Below, piece after piece: positions 7,879 through 13,178 of a stretch of 13,178 nucleotides of DNA. This DNA is from Candidatus Omnitrophota bacterium (GTDB lineage Bacteria > Omnitrophota > Gorgyraeia > Duberdicusellales > 4484-171). The stretch spans positions 1 through 13,178 of the forward strand of contig WJKZ01000262.1 in assembly GCA_014728785.1 (NCBI GenBank), given 5' to 3'. A program made the translations under genes and the position numbers. Position 1 is the stretch's first letter. The number at the start of each line of letters is the position of its first letter. A model generated the notes under the pieces. The model was not told where the DNA came from and searched no databases. It saw only the letters and a list, made by a program, of their open reading frames with translations.

Positions 7879-9077
7879 GTAACATAAAAGTAATCCAGGA
7901 TAAATGCACAGGATGCGGATTGTGTATTAAGGCCTGTCCTACCGGAGCTATAAGAATAGAAAAAAATAAGGCAGTGATAGACTTAGATAAGTGCACTTTA
8001 TGCAGGGCATGTCTGAGTACGTGTAAATTCGATGCTATACGTATATCCGAGCAAAAAGAAGCCCGCCAGGATATATCTTCTTATAAAGGGGTGTGGGTTT
8101 TCGCCGAGCAGCGGGAAAGTAACATTGCTCCGGTTGTGTTTGAACTGCTGGCTAAGGCCAGAGAATTGGCAGATACCCTGGACACATATGTGGGGGCAGT
8201 TTTGTTAGGCAGTAATATCGAAGATAAAGCCCGGGATTTAATCCAGCGGGGGGCAGAAAAAGTTTATGTGGTGGATTCCCCCTCTCTTCAGCACTATATT
8301 GCCGAAAATTATACCAGAGCCATAGTCTCTCTGATTAAGAGATATAAGCCGGAAATATTTTTAGCCGGCGCTACTACTACCGGCAGAAGTCTTGTTTCCA
8401 GAATAGCAGTCAATCTCTACACAGGATTAACTGCTGACTGTACCGGCTTAGATATAGACAGAGAGAAGAAGATTTTAATACAGACCCGTCCTGCTTTCGG
8501 AGGCAATATTATGGCCCAGATAATTTCTCCTAATTTCCGACCCCAGATGGCTACGGTAAGGCATAAGGTTATGCCCGAAGCAGAAGTTGATGTTAAAAGG
8601 AAGGGCGAAGTAATAAAGGAAGATTGTTTTTCCTCCTCCTCCGAGGATAAGCGGATAAAATTCCTTGATTTCATAAAAGAAACTGTTGCAACAGTCAATT
8701 TAGCCGAAGCAGATATAATAGTTTCCGGAGGCCGGGGCTTAAAAGAACCCGCTAATTTTAAACTGATAGAAGAGCTTGCCGGGGTTCTGGGTGCGGCAGT
8801 GGGCTCTTCCCGTGCCTGTGTTGATGCGGGCTGGATACCTTATTCCCACCAAGTTGGCCAGACCGGCAGAACCGTATGTCCTAAAATATATATTGCCTGT
8901 GGTATATCCGGACAAATCCAGCACTTGGTAGGTATGCAGTCTTCGGGTACAATTATAGCTATAAATAAAGATCCCGATGCGCCTATTTTTAAAGTTGCTG
9001 ATTACGGGATAGTAGGAGATATATTTAAAGTAGTTCCTTCTTTGACCAAGTTAATTAAAGAAAAGCTTAATAGATAA
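7875..9077 (+). CDS. etfA: Electron transfer flavoprotein, alpha subunit, with N-terminal 2[4Fe-4S] ferredoxin domain
   Basis: Large FAD-binding subunit of EtfAB. Residues 1-60 form a ferredoxin domain with two complete CxxCxxCxxxC motifs (C11, C14, C17, C21 and C40, C43, C46, C50), expected to carry two [4Fe-4S] clusters. The rest is an EtfA alpha/beta domain and a C-terminal FAD domain with GGRGLKEPANF, the VGQTGR loop (327-332), GISGQIQHLVGM and NKDPDAPIF (364-372). The 400-residue length equals an ordinary EtfA plus the ferredoxin. Such fusions occur in anaerobes, for example the lactate dehydrogenase/Etf and caffeyl-CoA reductase complexes of Acetobacterium, where they support flavin-based electron bifurcation. 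The gene overlaps etfB by 4 bases, and smc starts 17 bases downstream. No acyl-CoA or lactate dehydrogenase lies in view, so its partner is unknown. Confidence 0.94.
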   Translation: MSNIKVIQDKCTGCGLCIKACPTGAIRIEKNKAVIDLDKCTLCRACLSTCKFDAIRISEQKEARQDISSYKGVWVFAEQRESNIAPVVFELLAKARELADTLDTYVGAVLLGSNIEDKARDLIQRGAEKVYVVDSPSLQHYIAENYTRAIVSLIKRYKPEIFLAGATTTGRSLVSRIAVNLYTGLTADCTGLDIDREKKILIQTRPAFGGNIMAQIISPNFRPQMATVRHKVMPEAEVDVKRKGEVIKEDCFSSSSEDKRIKFLDFIKETVATVNLAEADIIVSGGRGLKEPANFKLIEELAGVLGAAVGSSRACVDAGWIPYSHQVGQTGRTVCPKIYIACGISGQIQHLVGMQSSGTIIAINKDPDAPIFKVADYGIVGDIFKVVPSLTKLIKEKLNR

Positions 9078-9094
9078 AATTCACAGGCTCCATT

Positions 9095-12000
9095 ATGTAT
9101 CTCAAAGAACTGAGCATTTTCGGCTTTAAATCCTTCCCTCAAAAAATTTCCTTAAAGTTTGAGTCCGGAATTACGGTAGTGGTGGGTCCTAATGGCTGCG
9201 GCAAATCAAATATTTTCGATGCCATAAAGTGGTCTTTAGGCGAACAGAGCCCCAAGTCCCTGCGGGGAGTAAAAATGGAAGATATTATTTTTAACGGCAC
9301 CGAGAGGGTACCTGCCATGAATTATGCCGAGGTCTTTTTGACTTTCTGCAACGAGGACGAATACCTGCCTATCGATTTCAAAGAGGTTGTGGTCGGCAGA
9401 AGGCTTTACCGTTCGGGGGAAAGCCAGTATTTCATAAATAAGAATCCTGTCAGGCTAAAAGATATCCAGAATCTTTTTATGGGTACCGGTGTCGGTGAGT
9501 CTACCTATTCTTTTGTGGAGCAGGGCAAAATAGAAATATTCTTAAGTTACAAGCCGGAGGATAAAAGACTGATTTTTGACGAGGCCAGCGGAATAATAAA
9601 GTATAAGGAGAGGAAAAGAGAAACATTAAGAAGGCTTAATGAAGCCGAAGAAAATATGCTGCGGCTTGAAGATATAATGTCTGAAGTCAGACGCCAGATT
9701 CGTTACCTGCAGAGACAGGTGGACAGAGCAAAGCAGTACAAAGAGGTAGAGGGAGATTTAATCAGGGCAGAGAAAGTCATCGCAGCTGTAAATACCAGAT
9801 TACTGGAGGAAAAAATAGAGAGAGTTCAAACAGAGCTTGGTACCCTCGAAGGCACCTCCGGCGAAAAGAATGCAGAGTTGCTTAAAGCCAACAACAAATG
9901 GGAAGAGCTGCACCGTAATATAAAATCTATACGCGAGGAACTGCAAGAAGCTTCATCGTCGATTGTCAGTCTGGAAGCTAAGCTGGAAAACGTCGCCAAT
10001 AATATTGAGGTTCAGAATCAGCGCATAAAAGAGATGGAGGAGAGGAACCGGAATCTTGATTCCGCCAGGGATAATTTCTTGGAGAGGTTGAAGCTGCAAG
10101 AAGAAAGAAACCGAAAAGAAATAGAACGCTTCGCCCAGATAGAAAAAGAGATAGCCCTTCTGAATAATAAAATAGAGAGCTATCGCAAGGAAAAAGAAAA
10201 TCTCGCAAACAAAGTCGAGGAATCCAGGAAGGAAACGAGCGGCTTAAAAGAAACTGTTCTTGAGCTGGAGACGAAAAGATCTAAATCCAACAATATTATT
10301 GTGGAAATCCAGGCGAATCTGAACACTCTTACAAACAGGAAGAAACGGTTAAGTTTAGATAAAGCGAGATTGGATTCTTTAGTGGGGGAAAATAATGAAA
10401 AATCCAGAAAGGCGGAAGAGGAATTCAACCGGGCAGAAGAGAGTCTTAAGAAAATTAAGGAAAAGAAAGGCGAGCTCATAAGGCGCCAGGATGAGCTGGT
10501 GAAAGCAAAGGATAATTTGCAGGCGGATCTTATGAGTAAAGAAAAAGAGCTTTTTGAACTCAAAGCATCTTACGAGTTTTTAAAGGATTTGCGTCTGAGA
10601 TATGAGACTTTTTCCGAGAAGAAAAAGATAACAGTTATTTTTGCTGAGGAGCCGGTAAATATAAACAAACTCGTTGCATCTTTACAAAACGTAAATTTCC
10701 AAAAAGAGGGGCAAAGCTACAGAGCTCAGATAGAAGCTAAGATTGTCTCTTTCGAGGAACGGCAGCTCGAGGAAAGAATGGATTTCCTTAGTAAAGAGAT
10801 AGAGAATATAAAGAGCAGCCAGAAAGAGATTGAGAGGGAGAGGGTTGAGCTTGGAGAAAGATTATCCAGCGAAAATGAAAGGATAGAGGCCGAAAGTAAC
10901 CTTTTTCAGGAAAAATTACAAGAGAGAGACGGTTTAAGGAAAGAGGCAGAGAGACTGGAAGAAGAGAGCGGGATATTAGAGGAGGAGATAAAGACCGCAC
11001 TTTCCGAGATTGAAGATTTTCAGCATCGCCAAAAGGAGATGGAATCGGAAAAAGACGGTTACGAGAATAGCCTGAGTGAAACTAATAATGAACTCGCCCG
11101 GCATCAGGATATTATAAACGAGGGTACAGAAAGGTTGAGAGAGTTAGATATAGAGATAGCTCAGTCTGAAGCCGGAAAACAGTCGCTGTTTAAGGAAAAA
11201 GATACTTTACAGTCAAAAATAGAGTTTTTTAAAGGAGAGACAGATAATATCTGCGAGAGCGTGAAAAATATTGAGAAAGAACGCAAAGAAAATCTCTCAC
11301 GGATAGAATCCTTCCTTTCAGATATAAAAAATTCCGGAAATCAGTCGGAAAAATATAAAAATGAAATCGAAGATATTTCCAGAAAGAAAGAGGACCTGCA
11401 GAGACAGGAAACAAAGCTAAGTCAAAGTACGGAAGTTTCCCAAAAAGAGATAGATTGCATAGACTCAGAGATTGAGGAGATTCAAAATTCTATCTACAAC
11501 AAAAAGCTCAAAGTCCAGGAGTTAGAATACGAAAAGAATAAGATAAAAGACTATATAAACCAGGTTTATAATATTGATTTCGATATAGAGGAGGTAGATA
11601 CCGAGGAAGTAAATTTAGAAACCTTTTCGCAGCAGCGCGAGAAGCTGAAAAAAAAGCTTAAATCCCTGGGAGAGGTAAATTTGGTAGCAATCGAGGAATT
11701 TGAGGAATTAAAAAAGCGGGAAGAATTTCTGGAAAACCAAAAAAAGGATCTTATAGACTCCAAGGATAATTTAAAGAAAGCCATACAGAAGATAAACCGT
11801 ACCTCTAAAGAGCTGTTCATTGATACATTTTCCAAAATACAGGAGGAATTTAGGAAAATATTTAAGTTTTTATTTAACGGGGGAAAAGCTAATTTAATCC
11901 TGCTGGATCCGGAAAACGTCCTGGACTCAGGCGTAGATATAGAAGTTCAGCCTCCGGGGAAGAAGCTCCAGAATGTTTCCCTTCTTTCCGGAGGAGAAAA

Positions 12001-12286
12001 GGCTTTGACCGCTATCTCTTTGATATTTGCAATATTTAGAGTCAGGCCTTCTCCGTTGTGTGTTTTAGACGAGATAGATGCACCTCTTGATGAAGCAAAT
12101 GTCGGCAGGTTTAACCATATATTAAAGGAGTTTTCTTCCTTTTCTCAATTTATATTAATAACCCACAACAAAAGGACTATGAGCAACGCCGATGTTCTCT
12201 ATGGCGTTACTATGCAGGAAAAAGGCATATCAAAGTTGGTATCAGTCAAATTTGCTTCCGAAGAAGAGGTACCTTCCTCGAGTTGA
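9095..12286 (+). CDS. smc: Chromosome segregation ATPase SMC with drastically reduced hinge
   Basis: Chromosome-organising ATPase that normally works as a homodimer with ScpA/ScpB. The N-terminal head has YLKELSIFGFKSF, Walker A GPNGCGKS (31-38) and the block ending YKERKRE (170-176). Arm 1 is coiled coil, about 175-505. The C-terminal part resumes with LGEVNLVAIEEF (858-869), PPGKKLQN, ABC signature LSGGEK (964-969), Walker B VLDEID with D992 and E993, APLDEANV and ITHNKRTM. These identify true bacterial SMC, not RecN, SbcC or Rad50. Length is 1063 aa against about 1170-1190 for the family. The deficit falls in the middle: between the arms lie only about 42 non-coil residues (about 512-553) with none of the usual glycine-rich hinge motifs and no cysteines. 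The start is secure because the Walker A offset is normal. It follows etfA by 17 bases; no scpA or scpB is in the window. Confidence 0.93.
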   Translation: MYLKELSIFGFKSFPQKISLKFESGITVVVGPNGCGKSNIFDAIKWSLGEQSPKSLRGVKMEDIIFNGTERVPAMNYAEVFLTFCNEDEYLPIDFKEVVVGRRLYRSGESQYFINKNPVRLKDIQNLFMGTGVGESTYSFVEQGKIEIFLSYKPEDKRLIFDEASGIIKYKERKRETLRRLNEAEENMLRLEDIMSEVRRQIRYLQRQVDRAKQYKEVEGDLIRAEKVIAAVNTRLLEEKIERVQTELGTLEGTSGEKNAELLKANNKWEELHRNIKSIREELQEASSSIVSLEAKLENVANNIEVQNQRIKEMEERNRNLDSARDNFLERLKLQEERNRKEIERFAQIEKEIALLNNKIESYRKEKENLANKVEESRKETSGLKETVLELETKRSKSNNIIVEIQANLNTLTNRKKRLSLDKARLDSLVGENNEKSRKAEEEFNRAEESLKKIKEKKGELIRRQDELVKAKDNLQADLMSKEKELFELKASYEFLKDLRLRYETFSEKKKITVIFAEEPVNINKLVASLQNVNFQKEGQSYRAQIEAKIVSFEERQLEERMDFLSKEIENIKSSQKEIERERVELGERLSSENERIEAESNLFQEKLQERDGLRKEAERLEEESGILEEEIKTALSEIEDFQHRQKEMESEKDGYENSLSETNNELARHQDIINEGTERLRELDIEIAQSEAGKQSLFKEKDTLQSKIEFFKGETDNICESVKNIEKERKENLSRIESFLSDIKNSGNQSEKYKNEIEDISRKKEDLQRQETKLSQSTEVSQKEIDCIDSEIEEIQNSIYNKKLKVQELEYEKNKIKDYINQVYNIDFDIEEVDTEEVNLETFSQQREKLKKKLKSLGEVNLVAIEEFEELKKREEFLENQKKDLIDSKDNLKKAIQKINRTSKELFIDTFSKIQEEFRKIFKFLFNGGKANLILLDPENVLDSGVDIEVQPPGKKLQNVSLLSGGEKALTAISLIFAIFRVRPSPLCVLDEIDAPLDEANVGRFNHILKEFSSFSQFILITHNKRTMSNADVLYGVTMQEKGISKLVSVKFASEEEVPSSS

Positions 12287-12365
12287 ATAATTTTTATTAG
12301 GTAGATGCTGGTTTGCGGCGAAAAGATAATTAATAAGGATTACGCTACTTAACTTGCGCTCAATT

Positions 12366-13178
12366 TCAGGAGGCGATAATCACTCTGTTTTTCCCCTGAT
12401 TTTTAGCTTCATAGAGGGCGGAGTCAGCTTTTTTTAGAAGAGATATTTTTTCCTTTCCGTCCTGAGGATAGGTGGCAATACCGATACTGATAGTGAATCT
12501 GTAATTCAGTATATCTTTTATTTCCACAGATTGTCTCATACGTTCTCCTAAAAAAGACGCCATTTCTTTATCGTTTTCCGGCAGGATTAAGGAGAATTCT
12601 TCTCCTCCGTACCTGCATAATATATCTTCTTTACGGCAATTCCCGCTTAGTATCCGGCTTATGTATTTCAGGGCCGTATCACCCTGGATATGTCCCTGGG
12701 TATCGTTAAATCTTTTGAAGTCATCGATGTCAATCATCATAACCGACAGATTATTTTTCAGCGATTCTGCTTTGGCCATTTCTTCATCTAAACGGTATTG
12801 AAAATAGCCGTAATTCCATAAAGAAGTTAGAGGGTCCGTATGGGATTTAGTTAAAGTATTCTCAAATGACTGCGAATTTTCGATTGCGCCTCTGGCCTGT
12901 TCCATAAACATAGCAAAGAATTTGGTGTCTTCTGCGCTTATTGTTTTTTTTGTCACATAGTTATCTGCTATTATTATTCCCCACGGCTTTGAGTTAAGCC
13001 AGAGGGGGTACATTAAAAATTCTTCCAGGTGCAAATTTTTGATTAGGGGGTCCTGGTTTCTTCCCTCCCCATTTGTATGGATGATCCACTTTTTGTATAT
13101 AGATTCGAAAATGAGCCCCGATTCAGGTCTAAGAGGGAAGGATAAGGATTGTATGAACTCCATAAATTTGGGTTTTAC
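12366..13178 (-). CDS. Diguanylate cyclase with GAF-like sensor domain (5' partial)
   Basis: Makes the second messenger cyclic di-GMP from two GTP. Numbering is from the in-window ATG at 13163. The catalytic domain starts near DPLTSLWNYGYF (D110), carries the metal-binding D145 in MMIDIDDFKRFND, QGHIQGD, and the active-site GGEEF (186-190). R177-K-E-D180 lies exactly five residues before GGEEF, the arrangement of the RxxD inhibitory I-site, so product feedback inhibition is likely. The first roughly 100 residues (PLWLNSKPWGIIIADN and the following helix) look like the second half of a GAF domain. The reading frame continues without a stop to the right edge, so the ATG at 13163 is probably internal and the rest of the sensor lies outside. 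The gene converges on smc with a 79-base gap that shows no clear terminator hairpin. Confidence 0.92.
   Translation of the reverse strand, partial: VKPKFMEFIQSLSFPLRPESGLIFESIYKKWIIHTNGEGRNQDPLIKNLHLEEFLMYPLWLNSKPWGIIIADNYVTKKTISAEDTKFFAMFMEQARGAIENSQSFENTLTKSHTDPLTSLWNYGYFQYRLDEEMAKAESLKNNLSVMMIDIDDFKRFNDTQGHIQGDTALKYISRILSGNCRKEDILCRYGGEEFSLILPENDKEMASFLGERMRQSVEIKDILNYRFTISIGIATYPQDGKEKISLLKKADSALYEAKNQGKNRVIIAS

Noticed and set aside
10180..10563. A 127-codon open frame on the - strand inside smc
   Set aside because: Its Ser/Phe/Leu-rich product is the mirror of the Glu/Lys-rich coiled-coil codons of smc. It resembles no family and smc is clearly the coding strand.
10610..10756. Rad50-type zinc hook in the SMC centre
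   Set aside because: The segment between the arms contains no cysteine, and the head motifs are those of SMC.
12287..12365. Bidirectional terminator between smc and the diguanylate cyclase
   Set aside because: The 79-base convergent gap contains only short imperfect inverted matches and no stem followed by a T run on either strand.

Overview
The window is about 41% G+C, densely packed, and reads as bacterial chromosome carrying core metabolism and chromosome maintenance. I see no mobile element, phage gene, CRISPR array, rRNA or tRNA, and no gene-free stretch longer than 130 bases. The lineage is not certain. A cyanobacterial/plant-type GlgC, a GH57 enzyme next to glycogen synthase, a GTP-type PEP carboxykinase and a ferredoxin-fused electron-transfer flavoprotein suggest an anaerobic bacterium from a candidate phylum around the PVC group (Omnitrophota-like). 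That placement is a guess from gene content, not a result.

Layout. (1) Bases 1-4119, + strand: a glycogen module of GH57 alpha-glucan enzyme (5' end outside the window), glycogen synthase glgA and ADP-glucose pyrophosphorylase glgC, with glgA and glgC overlapping by 4 bases. (2) Bases 4247-6999, + strand: a divergent GTP-type PEP carboxykinase followed after 2 bases by purC (SAICAR synthase). (3) Bases 7081-12286, + strand: etfB, etfA with an N-terminal two-cluster ferredoxin domain, and smc, tightly spaced and probably co-transcribed. (4) Bases 12366-13178, - strand: a GAF-like/GGDEF diguanylate cyclase whose 5' end lies beyond the right edge, convergent with smc.

How they fit together. PEP carboxykinase supplies PEP for gluconeogenesis. 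GlgC converts glucose-1-phosphate to ADP-glucose, GlgA polymerises it, and the GH57 protein probably branches, transfers or hydrolyses the glucan. GlgC keeps both lysines linked to 3-phosphoglycerate activation in cyanobacterial enzymes, so glycogen synthesis may respond to that metabolite. The Etf pair has features of the electron-bifurcating type, but no partner dehydrogenase is present.

The most unusual item is SMC. Both ATPase head halves are textbook and both coiled-coil arms are full length, but the roughly 150-residue hinge dimerisation domain is replaced by a cysteine-free segment of about 42 residues. The second is the PEP carboxykinase, which keeps its catalytic residues but has lost one of the phenylalanines that hold the guanine base.
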